A DNA stretch of 64,000 nucleotides. It comes from G963663365 sp963663365 (GTDB taxonomy: Bacteria > Hinthialibacterota > Hinthialibacteria > Hinthialibacterales > G963663365). The translations under genes and the position numbers were made by a program. The notes beneath the pieces are model-generated. The model saw nothing but the letters and a program-made list of their open reading frames with translations. It had not been told where the DNA came from and ran no database searches. Positions within the stretch are counted from its first letter, which is position 1. Each line of letters opens with the position of its first letter. Where the stretch lies: contig CAXXIH010000001.1 of assembly GCA_963663365.2 (NCBI GenBank), positions 1,054,001 to 1,118,000 of the forward strand, given 5' to 3'. Below are positions 16,554 to 26,245 of this stretch, piece after piece.

Positions 16554-17873
16554 ATGAATGAGAACGCCAAGAATAAAAACCAAGAGACAAAATCATCACG
16601 CCGGAATTTTATAAAAACATCGACAGCCGCCCTGTCGACGATGGCTTTGAGCACATCGCCTATCGCCCGTAGCGCTTTTGCGGCGGGGAGCGATGTCATT
16701 AAGATCGGTTTGATCGGTTGCGGCGGACGGGGCAGCGGCGCGGCCCTGGATGCGATGCACGGCGATGAAGGTGTCCATTTGATTGCAATGGCCGATGTTT
16801 TTGAGGACCGTCTGCAAGATAAACGTAAGAAACTCAAAGAAGCGGCACCGGATCAGGTGCATGTGGATAACGATCATTGCTTTGCCGGTTTTGACGGTTA
16901 TCAGCACGTGATCGCGAGCGATGTCGATGTGGTCTTAATCGCGTGCGCTTCCAAGTTTCACCCCCAGTACATGAAAGCGGTTATCGATGCCGGGAAGCAT
17001 GTTTTTGTAGAGAAGCCACATGGTATCGATCCGCCGGGAATCCGTCTGGTAAGAGAAGCCTGTGACGACGCCAAAAAGAAAAACCTTTGCGCCGTCTCGG
17101 GATTAATGAATCGCTATATTCCCGCCGTGCAAGAAACGATTAAGCGAATTCACGATGGAGCGATTGGAGATATTATTGCCATTGAAGAGAATTATCTTCG
17201 GGCGCCGTATGTTCTTGTTCCACGTCAGGCATCAGATTCGGAGATCGAGTATCATTTCCGGAATTGGTATCACTTCTCTTGGCTTTCGGGGGACGATGTA
17301 ACGCAATCGCTTGTGCACAATTTGGATAAGGCGCTTTGGGTCATGCATGAAAAGACCCCGGTCACGGCTCATGGCTTGGCGGGGCGCTCGGCTTCATTCG
17401 GGGAGATTTACGGCGACGTTTTCGATCACCATACGGTTGTTTATGAATATGATAACGGTGCGAAGATTTACGCTTTATGCCGGACACAACATGACTGCCA
17501 TGAGGGTGTTTCCGATATCATTATGGGAACCAAAGGGCGTTGCGACCTTTTGCGAGGGACGATTACCGGAGAAACCAATTGGCAGTATGAAGGCGAGAGC
17601 GGAAGCGGCCACCGGCTCGAACAAGTCGAGTTCTGCAAGGCTCTCCGCGCCGGCAAAACAATTGTGAATGACTATATGGTGAATAGCACGATGGTGGCCA
17701 TTCTGGGACAGATTGCTTGCTATTCCGGTCAACAGTTGACATGGGACGATGCCTATAACTCGGACTTTATCTTTGGCCCGGCTGATGGCAGTTTTAATAT
17801 GGATCCGCCGAAAACGCCGGGTCCGGACGGAAATTATCCAATCGCCGTTCCGGGAAAGACAAAAGTCATCTGA
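16554..17873 (+). CDS. Tat-exported Gfo/Idh/MocA-family oxidoreductase
   Basis: 439 aa, ATG behind AAAGGTG. The N-terminal SRRNFIKTSTAALSTMAL is a textbook twin-arginine leader. A Rossmann domain follows with GLIGCGGRGSGAA (NAD(P) binding) and the family signature VFVEKPHGIDPPG, whose lysine usually contacts substrate. The C-terminal GFO_IDH_MocA alpha/beta domain has HNLDKALWVM, the usual position of the catalytic histidine. Such enzymes oxidise or epimerise sugars, inositols or sugar acids with tightly bound NAD(P). Tat export of a folded, cofactor-loaded form is common in planctomycete-like genomes. Substrate unknown; GH78 and TIM-barrel neighbours on the same strand suggest a plant-glycan sugar. 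Confidence 0.9.
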   Translation: MNENAKNKNQETKSSRRNFIKTSTAALSTMALSTSPIARSAFAAGSDVIKIGLIGCGGRGSGAALDAMHGDEGVHLIAMADVFEDRLQDKRKKLKEAAPDQVHVDNDHCFAGFDGYQHVIASDVDVVLIACASKFHPQYMKAVIDAGKHVFVEKPHGIDPPGIRLVREACDDAKKKNLCAVSGLMNRYIPAVQETIKRIHDGAIGDIIAIEENYLRAPYVLVPRQASDSEIEYHFRNWYHFSWLSGDDVTQSLVHNLDKALWVMHEKTPVTAHGLAGRSASFGEIYGDVFDHHTVVYEYDNGAKIYALCRTQHDCHEGVSDIIMGTKGRCDLLRGTITGETNWQYEGESGSGHRLEQVEFCKALRAGKTIVNDYMVNSTMVAILGQIACYSGQQLTWDDAYNSDFIFGPADGSFNMDPPKTPGPDGNYPIAVPGKTKVI

Positions 17874-17933
17874 ACTGTAAAGTTGCAGTTTTCGATGCAC
17901 AGGGGGGCATTTTAATGGCAGTGAGGAATCGAA

Positions 17934-19175
17934 ATGTCCAGATTTATTTGGTCTGTTTTGGCAATGATATGCCTGATCTCATCAATTGGGGCTCAAGACA
18001 ATCCCGCAAATGATTCTCAAACAACGGCCCAAACCAGACGTTCTCAACTTCCTAATTATCGTCTGATCTATAACAGCGATGCAAATAATATTTTTATTTA
18101 CGATGATCCGCCAATGAGTGCGGACGATGTGTATGACTATGTCGATGAAGCGGCAGATGCGGGGGTGACATCCTTTTTTATATCTCCGAACTGGGGCATG
18201 AATATGAATTACCCAACCGAGGTAGGAGATATGATCGGCGAGCGCGCCGGCCCGGAACTGGAAGCGAAGATAACGCTTGATGCCCCACCCAAAAGCACTG
18301 AGCGGGGAATTGCAAATCTGCGGGCTCTGATAAAGGCTGGTCACGATCCTTTGGGGCTTATTGTCAACCGGGCCAAGGAACGCGGCTTGGAAATTTTTGT
18401 GTCGTTCCGTTTAAATGAAGTCCATGCTGTAGAACAAGAAGATCATGTGATTTTTTCGCACTTTTGGAAAGAAAATCCCCAGTGGCACATTGGCAAAGCG
18501 GGCGATCCGTTGCCGCAGGTCTATCTCAATATTCTTGGACCGAATACGCATCCCATTGTGGCCGGTTGGCTACCCGGCGGTTTGGATTTTTCTGTTGCCG
18601 AAGTGCGCGCGCACCGTTTGGCGCAGCTTCGCGAATGTTGCGAGAAGTATGATATTGATGGACTCGATCTCGATTTTCAGCGGTTCCCGATGTATTTCAA
18701 GCCGGGAGAAGAAGAGAACAACATCCCTCTCATGACAGCGTGGATGCGGGATGTTCGGATTATGGTTCAAGAAGTGGGTGATAAACGAGGACGTCCGGTG
18801 CTTTTAAGCGCCCGTATTATGGCCCGTCCCGAACAGAACCGCGCTATTGGACTGGATTCGATAGCATGGATTGATGAAAAACTTCTCGATTTTGTTGTTG
18901 TCTCGCATTATCTGCGGAATGATTTTCAATTGCCGGTTAAAGAATACCAGGAATTGTTGCCGGAAAACTATCCATTGTATGCTTCTATTGAAGTGGCCAA
19001 GGAGCCAAAGACTTATTACGAAATCGCCCGGCAACTCTGGCGGGATGGTGTGGATGGGATTTTGCTTTTTAATTTCTTTACGACACGTGAACGGGGCGTT
19101 GAGCCGCCTTTTGAGATTATTCCGAGTTTGGGGGATCCCAAGAAACTTGAGACACTGTTAGATGAGCCACAATGA
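17934..19175 (+). CDS. Secreted GHL10-like TIM-barrel glycosidase-like protein
   Basis: 413 aa, ATG behind GAGGAA, with a Sec signal (FIWSVLAMICLISSIGAQ). Barrel-strand motifs are readable: VTSFFISPNWG, LEIFVSFRLNEVH, YDIDGLDLDFQRFP and DGILLFNF. The acidic pair in GLDLDFQRF lies where glycosidase-like family 10 (GHL10) and related TIM barrels carry catalytic carboxylates. No substrate can be assigned. It sits 60 nt after the Gfo/Idh/MocA gene and 96 nt before the GH78 gene on the same strand, so the three may be co-transcribed. Confidence 0.75.
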   Translation: MSRFIWSVLAMICLISSIGAQDNPANDSQTTAQTRRSQLPNYRLIYNSDANNIFIYDDPPMSADDVYDYVDEAADAGVTSFFISPNWGMNMNYPTEVGDMIGERAGPELEAKITLDAPPKSTERGIANLRALIKAGHDPLGLIVNRAKERGLEIFVSFRLNEVHAVEQEDHVIFSHFWKENPQWHIGKAGDPLPQVYLNILGPNTHPIVAGWLPGGLDFSVAEVRAHRLAQLRECCEKYDIDGLDLDFQRFPMYFKPGEEENNIPLMTAWMRDVRIMVQEVGDKRGRPVLLSARIMARPEQNRAIGLDSIAWIDEKLLDFVVVSHYLRNDFQLPVKEYQELLPENYPLYASIEVAKEPKTYYEIARQLWRDGVDGILLFNFFTTRERGVEPPFEIIPSLGDPKKLETLLDEPQ

Positions 19176-19271
19176 TCCGGTTTGGAAAAGTCCTATAAGA
19201 CTATTACCTATTTGAATACTGCATGGAAAAAGAAACTGAGTACAATTCGCTGAAACGTAAAGAAGAATGAT

Positions 19272-21689
19272 ATGGATATGGGATGGATCAAAAATTCTCC
19301 AGGTAAGCGATTGACTGCTTTTTGTTTCCTGTTGGTGTTGTCTGCTTGCTTTGGGAGCGGCACACGATTTAATGCCTTTGGAGACGATATGATGTGGGAT
19401 TCTATGGTTCCCTTGTGGAGTGACGCGGAGGCGCCCAAGCCGGATACCTATGTTGCTTTCCGGGGAGGATTCGATCTGCAGAAAGAATGTGATCTCACTA
19501 TCCGTGTGTTGGGAGTCACATGGTTTAATCTATGGCTGGATGGGGAGTTCTTGACAGAAGGGCCGGCCCGTTTTCATCACGACAAGCCATCCTACGAGAC
19601 TATTCAAGTGTCTTTGCCAAAGGGGCGTCATGTCCTTGCCGCAGAGGTGCATTATCTGGGTGTCGTGACGCGGATTCTTAAAGATATCCGCCCCTTTTGG
19701 GCATGTGATATCAATAAAGATGAAATGGGAAATACCAATGAGGCTATAGCTGTAGAGTGGCGTTCTTTGGCGCTTGCCGGTTATAAGCCGCAAGTTCGGA
19801 GAATCAATCCTCAGTTGGGTTGGGTTGAATGGTGCGATACACAGCAATTGCCCCATGGGTGGAGAGACCTGCACTTTGATGATTCAGATTGGCTAAAACC
19901 GGTACAGGTTGAACCGGCCATCGGTATTCCGCGTCCATTGGATATCGATTCTGTGCGCAGTGTCGCTAGGAATGGAAAGATTATCGCACAGGGAAACTTG
20001 GCTGAAACATTCGGCTATGAACGGGATGATATTCCCGCCCGTTTTTATTTACGTGATCTGGTTTGTGACGATTTGCCGGCGCAAGGCATTTGGAGACGTT
20101 ATGATCTCGGACGCGTTTGTCTGATGCGTCCCCGTTTTATTTTGGATTTGCCACGGGGAACTGTTGTTGAATTCGCCTATTCGGAGTCTTTATCTTCAGG
20201 CCGTGTTTCTCCGTATATCACCTTGTCCGCGGGGCAATCCTGCAATTTGGATCATTATGTTGCCAGGGGCGGTGTGCAGGAATTTTTTCCGCTTGAGCCG
20301 CGCGGCGGGCGGTTTGTGGAGATTCATGTTTTTGCCGAACCTTCCAAGATTAAGTTTGTTCAAGAGACATTTATTGAACGATGTTATTACGGTGAACTTC
20401 AAGGTTCTTTTGATTGCGGAGATCCATTGCTCGGAAAAATTTGGTTAACCGGAATCGAGACTTTACGCGGATGTTGCGAGGATGCCGTTATCGATAATCC
20501 CACCCGCGAGCGGGGACAATGGACCGGCGATGTAAGCACTGTGGCGATGGATATCGCCTCAGTAGGATTTTCGGATTTGCGTCTTTGCCGCCGCGCGCTG
20601 GTGCATAGCGCGCTGTGTGCACGTGAGGATGGATTGGTTGCCGGACTTTGTCCGGGAGGGGAAGCCTATTTGTCTTCCTACGCCGCGCTTTGGGTGACCG
20701 GTTGCCTTCGTTATTGGGAGCTGACCGGCGACCTTTCGCTTCTGGAGGAACTGTTTCCCTATGCCGAACGCAACAGCAAAGCGTTTGAGCGTTTTATGAC
20801 CGACCAGGGTGTTGTTGACGGCCTTGGCTGGAATTTTGTCGATTGGGGTTATGTTCGCAATGCCGGTGAATCGGATATGGCCTTGAATCTTTATTACCTA
20901 AGCGCCATACGCGGCATGATTCGTTGGTGCAAAGCGCTGGGGCAAGGTGACCGGCTGGAACACTATACGGCACTTGAGGCCCGGATTACCGTGATTCTCA
21001 ATGATTGGTTTGTAGAGAATCTAAAAGATCCGAATAAAGGCTGGCGGGCGATAGGCTATCATCGCGCTGTGTTCGGGTTACAGATGGGATTTTTTGACGA
21101 TTTGTATGAGGGGGATTGTGTTCGGTATCTTCAAGAACATCTTCGCAATTGTTTTCCCAACAATCCGCAAGCACCGCGAAACAGCGATCCGACCAAAACA
21201 AATACACAACTGATTACGCCTTATTACGCTTTTTATGCATTTCCTTTGTTGATTGAAAGAGGGGAGATGGATTTCGTTTTGGAGCAATACAAACAATGTT
21301 GGGGATGGGCGCTGGAGGACGGGCGGACAACCTGGATTGAGGTATTCGATACACGTTGGAGCCATTGTCATCAGTGGGCCGGGTGCCCAACCGCGCAGCT
21401 CTCACGTTATGTGCTCGGCTTGCATACGCGTTATGATTTAGGTCCCTATCATTTTATTCTTTCGCTTAAACCCGGCTCTTTAAAACAGGCGAAAGGGAAA
21501 TTGCCGATGCCGGGAGCGGAGGAGAGAGGCTGCATTCAAATCGAATGGGAAAAGCAGCCGGATGGCATCCATTACCGTCTTAAGACGCCTACACCGATCA
21601 TTCTGCATATTCCCGATGTAAACGATCCTGCGACCCATGAAATGGTGGATGTTTCGGGCGAGTTACAGATTGTATTGCCGGACTTGTGA
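19272..21689 (+). CDS. Secreted GH78 alpha-L-rhamnosidase
   Basis: 805 aa. The N-terminus is hydrophobic (LTAFCFLLVLSACFGSG), with LSAC a possible lipobox, so it may be a lipoprotein. Beta-sandwich domains occupy about 30-370. The (alpha/alpha)6 barrel begins near 385, with the GH78 signature DNPTRERGQWTGD at 408-420: Asp408, Glu413 and Asp420 fall at the spacing of the known catalytic/substrate-binding acids of bacterial GH78 enzymes. WIEVFDTRW and SHCHQWAG near 690-705 provide the late glutamate/histidine region. Would remove terminal L-rhamnose from rhamnogalacturonan, flavonoid glycosides or bacterial polysaccharides. The Shine-Dalgarno is weak (AAAGAAGAA). Confidence 0.88.
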   Translation: MDMGWIKNSPGKRLTAFCFLLVLSACFGSGTRFNAFGDDMMWDSMVPLWSDAEAPKPDTYVAFRGGFDLQKECDLTIRVLGVTWFNLWLDGEFLTEGPARFHHDKPSYETIQVSLPKGRHVLAAEVHYLGVVTRILKDIRPFWACDINKDEMGNTNEAIAVEWRSLALAGYKPQVRRINPQLGWVEWCDTQQLPHGWRDLHFDDSDWLKPVQVEPAIGIPRPLDIDSVRSVARNGKIIAQGNLAETFGYERDDIPARFYLRDLVCDDLPAQGIWRRYDLGRVCLMRPRFILDLPRGTVVEFAYSESLSSGRVSPYITLSAGQSCNLDHYVARGGVQEFFPLEPRGGRFVEIHVFAEPSKIKFVQETFIERCYYGELQGSFDCGDPLLGKIWLTGIETLRGCCEDAVIDNPTRERGQWTGDVSTVAMDIASVGFSDLRLCRRALVHSALCAREDGLVAGLCPGGEAYLSSYAALWVTGCLRYWELTGDLSLLEELFPYAERNSKAFERFMTDQGVVDGLGWNFVDWGYVRNAGESDMALNLYYLSAIRGMIRWCKALGQGDRLEHYTALEARITVILNDWFVENLKDPNKGWRAIGYHRAVFGLQMGFFDDLYEGDCVRYLQEHLRNCFPNNPQAPRNSDPTKTNTQLITPYYAFYAFPLLIERGEMDFVLEQYKQCWGWALEDGRTTWIEVFDTRWSHCHQWAGCPTAQLSRYVLGLHTRYDLGPYHFILSLKPGSLKQAKGKLPMPGAEERGCIQIEWEKQPDGIHYRLKTPTPIILHIPDVNDPATHEMVDVSGELQIVLPDL

Positions 21690-23034
21690 TGTGTTTGTCC
21701 GACCTTATGCAGGAGATGTCCGGTAGAAATTTGTCATCTCATTTGCATAATGTGCAATGAAGAGTTGGGACAAAGGAAGGTTTGTGATGCAGAAAATAAC
21801 GACGCGCGATCTGACGCATGATCTGATCTTGCCGGTATTACTCTTTGCGGCTCTTGGGGGGATGAGCTGGGCGGTGCGGGGCAGCTCGGGATTTGGCGGG
21901 GAAGCGGGGTGTATTTATGCGGGCGTGCTGTGGGGTGCGGCGTGGTGGTTTATTTCCCGCGAGTCAGGAGCGGAGCAATCGCGGCGGTATACATCAGGCT
22001 GGATCATTTTGGCACTCACGGCCGGAATCGGGATGTCGGGATTCCGAGGGTGGATGCAATGGCCAAGTTTTTTTGAGGGACGTCTGGTCACCAATTATGG
22101 GCAAAATGAATTTGTCCCGATATCGAAAGCATACGGCTTTTTGTGGTTGTTTATCGCCGGTGCGCCATGGGCGGGTATCGGCGCGTGTATGTTGGCGTGG
22201 TGCGGATCGCGGCTTCCGATGCGTGCTTGGCAATGGGTGCTGCGGATTGCGTGTGGTGTTGGTGTGGCCTTTTTGTTGAGAAGTCTCTACAACACATTTC
22301 CGCAGTTTTTTCTGCCACTCTATGACTCTCTTGCAGATCGTTACAACGACTTTGAGGCCAATCCCAATCTTCGAAGACTCGTACGAGACAGCCGGTCTGC
22401 AATCACTCATTTGGGATTGTTTTTGGGATTCTTAATTTTTGAAATTGGACGCCGGGACTGGAAGAATGTGACGCTTATTTCCACGGTCGGGTTGCTGAAT
22501 GGGCTGGGCTGGGCATTGTTTCAGAACTGGAAATGGGCGGCAGGATTATGGCCGAATGCAAGTTTTAATTGGTGGCGATGCTGGGAATCCTCAGGTGGAA
22601 TCAGCATCGGTATTGCGTACGGTGTGGCATTTTTCCTCGTTAACCGGCCTCGAACAAGCGATGAACCGGCCCTGCCGGGACTGGCCATGCCGAATGCGTT
22701 CCCGAATCTTGAACGGTTTGGCGCTTACCTTGGTTTGATTGTGGGGCTCGGATTGTCCATTAAGAACGGGCTGAAAGGCTGGGCCAATATCTATTTAGGC
22801 AACGAAGACTATTGGGATCAGCAATTCTGGAATGTGATCGGCCCGGCACTTTTAATCGGCATTATTATTCTGATTGTCCGGCTTCGCCGTCAACCTCTCG
22901 AGAAGGGATACTTGGGAGATGTTTTTAAGCACGATTACCGGCTCATTTGGCTTGTTCTAATCGTACAAAATGTGATCGCACAAATGGTCACCGGGCCTTT
23001 CAAAAATTGGAACGAAGTTGTTTTCAATATTTAT

Positions 23035-23581
23035 TGTCACCCTCTGGGAGAAAAACCCTCGCCTTCAGGCGAAGTCTTCAGATAAACTTGAAGAATGAGC
23101 GAGTACAAAACATCCGCGCATGCCAAATATAGTCTGCATATCCATGTGGTGTGGGTTACGAAGTACCGTAAGCAAGTTCTGAGTGGTGATATAGCGAAAC
23201 GGACGCGTGAACTGATCCGTGAGATTTGTCGAACCAATGATGTGGAAATCATCAAAGGCCACGTATCGAAAGACCATGTCCATCTGCTGGTGTCGATGCC
23301 TCCGTTTCTGTCCGTGAGCAAACTGATGGGATACATAAAAGGGAAAAGTTCGAGAAAAATCCAGCAAGAGTTTAGCGAAATTCGTCGGAAGTTTTGGGGC
23401 CAACATCTATGGGCAAGAGGGTATTTTGCCGCGAGCAGTGGCAATGTGACAGACGAAGTGATCAAAGCGTACATTGAGCAACAAGACCTCGAAAAGGAAG
23501 ACGACTTTCGAATTACAGAATCTTAAGACGGCTTCAGCCGTATTCCAAACCCCTCGCCTTCAGGCGAGGGTGGTTTAGTAT
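23035..23581 (+). mobile_element. IS200/IS605-type element (tnpA only)
   Basis: About 547 bp. No target duplication or long terminal repeats are seen, as expected for HUH single-strand transposition. Subterminal hairpins: left TCGCC-TTCA-GGCGA at 23059-23072; right ACGGC-TTCA-GCCGT at 23528-23541 and CCCTCGCC-TTCA-GGCGAGGG at 23551-23570. The borders are inferred from reading-frame restoration in the disrupted gene: insertion after ATTTAT, right end at ...TTTAGTAT. Confidence 0.85.
23095..23526 (+). CDS. tnpA: IS200/IS605 Y1 transposase
   Basis: 143 aa, the usual length of Y1 HUH transposases. The HUH motif is HVHLLVS (His61, His63) and the catalytic tyrosine is in EVIKAYIEQQ (Tyr126), with Gln130 after it, as in TnpA-type enzymes. 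The N-terminal HAKYSLHIHVVWVTKYRKQVL is characteristic. A dimeric enzyme that nicks single-stranded DNA at the hairpin-marked ends. There is no accessory tnpB in the element. The reading frame is intact, so it is probably active or recently so. Confidence 0.95.
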   Translation: MSEYKTSAHAKYSLHIHVVWVTKYRKQVLSGDIAKRTRELIREICRTNDVEIIKGHVSKDHVHLLVSMPPFLSVSKLMGYIKGKSSRKIQQEFSEIRRKFWGQHLWARGYFAASSGNVTDEVIKAYIEQQDLEKEDDFRITES

Positions 23582-23862
23582 GTGCTGCTGTTCTTCATCT
23601 CAGGTGTCATTGTCTGCCATTATCACCATATGAAGAAACTTCGGATTGCAGCGAATAGTTGACGCAATCAACTTTTTCCTCCCGGACTTTGGGGATTATA
23701 TATTAGAATAAGATTGCATATTGCCTGCGGTTGGCGGGAGGAGTAGGATTAGCGTGAATTCGTTGCCTCTGTCCTCCACGGCGAGCGTGTCTTGTAGACA
23801 TGCCATTGGGGGGAAGGTAATCCAAACCGTGAATGCTTTAAGGAAGTCATGAGGAAAGAATT

Positions 23863-25422
23863 ATGAACACGAATCAATCCCTGTCTCGTTGCGCCACCTG
23901 CCCCATGGGCCGCCGAAAGTTTCTTGCCGCCAGCTGCATGGCCGGTGCGGCGGGGCTTTTATCCACACCTGGTGTGCTTCAAGCAGCTGAAAAAACCGGC
24001 AATGTGAAAATACGGATTATTTATGCCCTGCATGATGTGGTTCAGCCGGGGCCGGATTGGCCGAATGTGGGTTTCGACTTCGCGCCGGTTATGGAGCGGA
24101 TTAAAACTGAATTGACTCGGCGTTGCCCGGGATTCGAGTTTGTGACCTCGATGGCCAAAGGCAAAGAAGAGGCGGAGGCTATTCTTGCTCAGGACGCCAA
24201 TGCCGATATCGATGGGTATTTGGTTTATCAATTAAACTGCTGGAACCAAATTGTTCAAACCATGGTAACTTCCGGAAAGCCGGTGCTGTATGCGGACTTT
24301 GCTTACGCCGGAAGCGGCGGATTCTTGGTTTATACGGCCGGCATGGTGCGTAATGAGACTCCAAACTTGGGCTATGTGGCGTCTTCGAAGATCGAAGACC
24401 TAGCCGAGGCCGTGAAGTGTTTTGCACTGATTAAGAAAGGGAGCCCGGCCACCGTGTTCGGTTCGGCGGTTCGGCAAGTGCGTATGGCGAGCACGCCCAA
24501 GCCCGGCGATTTGACGTGTTTGGATGATCCTTTGAAGCCCCTTTCCGCAGAAGAATGTGTGCAAAGACTGAAAGCCTCGAGAATATTGGCGGTTCGCGAT
24601 CAAAATTCCGGTCCGGCAAACGACTTGTTCGGCATTCCGATGGAAAATGTTTCTTTTGCCGAGGTCAATGCGGCCTGGGAAGCTGCTGACAAAGACCAAA
24701 GCAAGGAAATCGCAACACAATGGCGCAAAAAGGCTACAGATGTAATCGATGTTTCCGAAGATACCTTGGTTACCTCCGCCGCTATGTACTTGGGTATGAA
24801 AGAAGTCCTCAAGAAACATAATGCCAATGCGATTACCATTAATTGCCTTGGCGGATTTTATGGTGGGCATATTCATGCGTATCCCTGCTTGGGCTTCCAT
24901 GAATTGAACAATGAAGGGCTAATCGGCGCCTGCGAATGCGATACTAAATCCACGGCCACAATGATTGCGGTAAATGCGCTAACGAAGGGCCGTCCGGGAT
25001 ACATCTCCGATCCGGTTTTGGATACATCCAAACGGCAGATCATTTATGCGCATTGTGTGGCTTCCAATAAAGTGTTCGGTCCTGAAGGCCAAACCAATCC
25101 ATTCACGATTATGACTCACTCCGAAGACCGCCAGGGAGCTTCGGTGCGTTCGGTCATGCCGGTGGGGTATCTGACTACATCGCTCGAAGTGAATCAGGAC
25201 CGCAAGGAGATTCTTTTCCATCAGGCTAAAGCCATCGATAACGATCCGAACGACCGCGCCTGCCGAACCAAGTTGGCCGCCGAGCCGATTGGTGATATCG
25301 AAAAGCTCTTTACGATGTGGGACAAATGGTCATGGCACCGTGTAACGGTTTACGGCGATCTTAAAGAGCCGGTTTATGCGCTTGCCGACCAGATGGGCTA
25401 TAAGGTTATCGAGGAGTGCTAA
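23863..25422 (+). CDS. Tat-exported L-fucose/arabinose-isomerase-fold protein
   Basis: 519 aa, ATG behind GAGGAAAG. The leader GRRKFLAASCMAGAAGLL is a Tat signal. The body reads like the FucI/AraA superfamily: N-terminal Rossmann-type segments (DIDGYLVYQLNCWNQIVQTM, GKPVLYADF), then a C-terminal part with ITINCLGGFY, ACECDTKSTATMIAVNALT and WHRVTVYGDLKEPVYALADQ, arranged as in fucose-isomerase-like proteins. The Glu/Asp/His metal ligands of true isomerases cannot be fixed by eye, so catalysis is unproven. If active it would interconvert an aldose and a ketose outside the cytoplasm, which is unusual for this fold. Rhamnosidase and fucose-type glycan enzymes nearby are consistent with a deoxysugar substrate. 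Confidence 0.65.
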   Translation: MNTNQSLSRCATCPMGRRKFLAASCMAGAAGLLSTPGVLQAAEKTGNVKIRIIYALHDVVQPGPDWPNVGFDFAPVMERIKTELTRRCPGFEFVTSMAKGKEEAEAILAQDANADIDGYLVYQLNCWNQIVQTMVTSGKPVLYADFAYAGSGGFLVYTAGMVRNETPNLGYVASSKIEDLAEAVKCFALIKKGSPATVFGSAVRQVRMASTPKPGDLTCLDDPLKPLSAEECVQRLKASRILAVRDQNSGPANDLFGIPMENVSFAEVNAAWEAADKDQSKEIATQWRKKATDVIDVSEDTLVTSAAMYLGMKEVLKKHNANAITINCLGGFYGGHIHAYPCLGFHELNNEGLIGACECDTKSTATMIAVNALTKGRPGYISDPVLDTSKRQIIYAHCVASNKVFGPEGQTNPFTIMTHSEDRQGASVRSVMPVGYLTTSLEVNQDRKEILFHQAKAIDNDPNDRACRTKLAAEPIGDIEKLFTMWDKWSWHRVTVYGDLKEPVYALADQMGYKVIEEC

Positions 25423-25552
25423 AATATGCGGAGCGGAGATTGTTATAGATTTCTCCGCTAGAAGGCTATCGATTCGATAATCGTTGAAATTCCCTCCTGC
25501 GCCTTTCTCACCGATTGGGAGAGGCGGGGAGGGATTTCTTTTTGCCACGCGC

Positions 25553-26095
25553 CTTCAGCGCCCAGGTATACCTGCGGGACGCCGCCGTTGGCGGCGAGAA
25601 AGGAGAAAGTGGAGATGAGAGCCCGTGACCGGGCAGGATCCCGCCAAGGCGGGGCTAACGCCTCACGCCGGGGGAGCTCCGTTGCAATGCGCCTGCCGGC
25701 CCACGATTTCGGAGCATATTCGAAAAAGTTGCCCAATCAGCACCCTGCGGGGCCGATACAAAAGTTTTTCTTGCGCGCTTACAGCGCTAATGAATTAAAA
25801 AAGACATTCTACCCCGGCTTACGCCTTCGCCGGTCTTCGACCGTCTCATGCTAAGCCGAGGCTATACCATTGCCGCACCTACGGTGCTCGGTGTATTCCA
25901 TTAAGAAAGATAGCAAATGGCGGGAAAGTTTGTGCAAAATACAATTCATTTTGTACGGCCCTTACAGGGCCGGAATTTTTAAGTTTTTAACCCCAGGCGG
26001 CGCGGTTTGGGTGTTTGAGGGAGTTGGTGGATGGCGGGGGAGTTTTGGGGATAAGCAACATTTGCTACCGCCTCTTGCGCCTTATGGCGCGCAGA
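25553..26095. repeat. Cluster of short REP-like hairpins and dispersed repeats
   Basis: The 820-bp spacer between 25422 and 26246 holds no convincing gene. It contains many small inverted repeats: GCGC-CTTCA-GCGC (25554), CGCCGC/GCGGCG (25580), GCCCG-TGAC-CGGGC (25621), CCCGCC-AA-GGCGGG (25640), GCGC-TTACA-GCGC (25776), GCACC-TAC-GGTGC (25874), GGCCC-TTACA-GGGCC (25958), and GCGCC-TTAT-GGCGC (26077). Segments recur elsewhere: the CCCGCC..GGCGGG/GGCCCACGATTTC block near 28690, and gttggtggat..gcgggggagttttt..gctaccgcctcttg near 50071. Confidence 0.7.
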
Positions 26096-26245
26096 TAAAA
26101 GATTTATCTTCAAAAGCGGAGGGACCGGTGGGTACAAGCACCCAGCCTACAAGTAGATTTGTATTGCAAGAAACGGCTCAGCAGGAGCTTCGCTTTTTTG
26201 CGGCCGCCGGCCAGTTCTGAGAGGGATTTTGGCACGAGTTTCTTT

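Larger units (their letters stand above)
21787..23662 (+). pseudogene. Polytopic membrane protein gene interrupted by an IS200-type element
   Basis: The ATG at 21787 is preferred (AAAGGAAGG 6-7 nt before it) over the in-frame ATG at 21757. About 416 codons encode roughly ten membrane helices (for example LILPVLLFAALGGMSWAV, LLIGIIILIVRL, LIWLVLIVQNVIAQMV), then FNIY at 23023-23034. Thereafter the frame runs into the IS200 left end and stops at 23085. Directly after the IS right end, 23582-23662 encodes VLLFFISGVIVCHYHHMKKL and a stop, an evident last membrane helix in the matching frame. Joining 23034 to 23582 restores a continuous protein of about 452 aa. Family unknown to me; similar large membrane proteins occur beside glycosidases in related bacteria. 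The truncated product lacks only the last helix and might retain function. Confidence 0.8.

Noticed and set aside
25588..26220. Two short plus-strand frames (88 and 116 aa) in the repeat-rich spacer
   Set aside because: They run across REP-like hairpins and dispersed repeats and have no protein-like pattern or ribosome-binding site.
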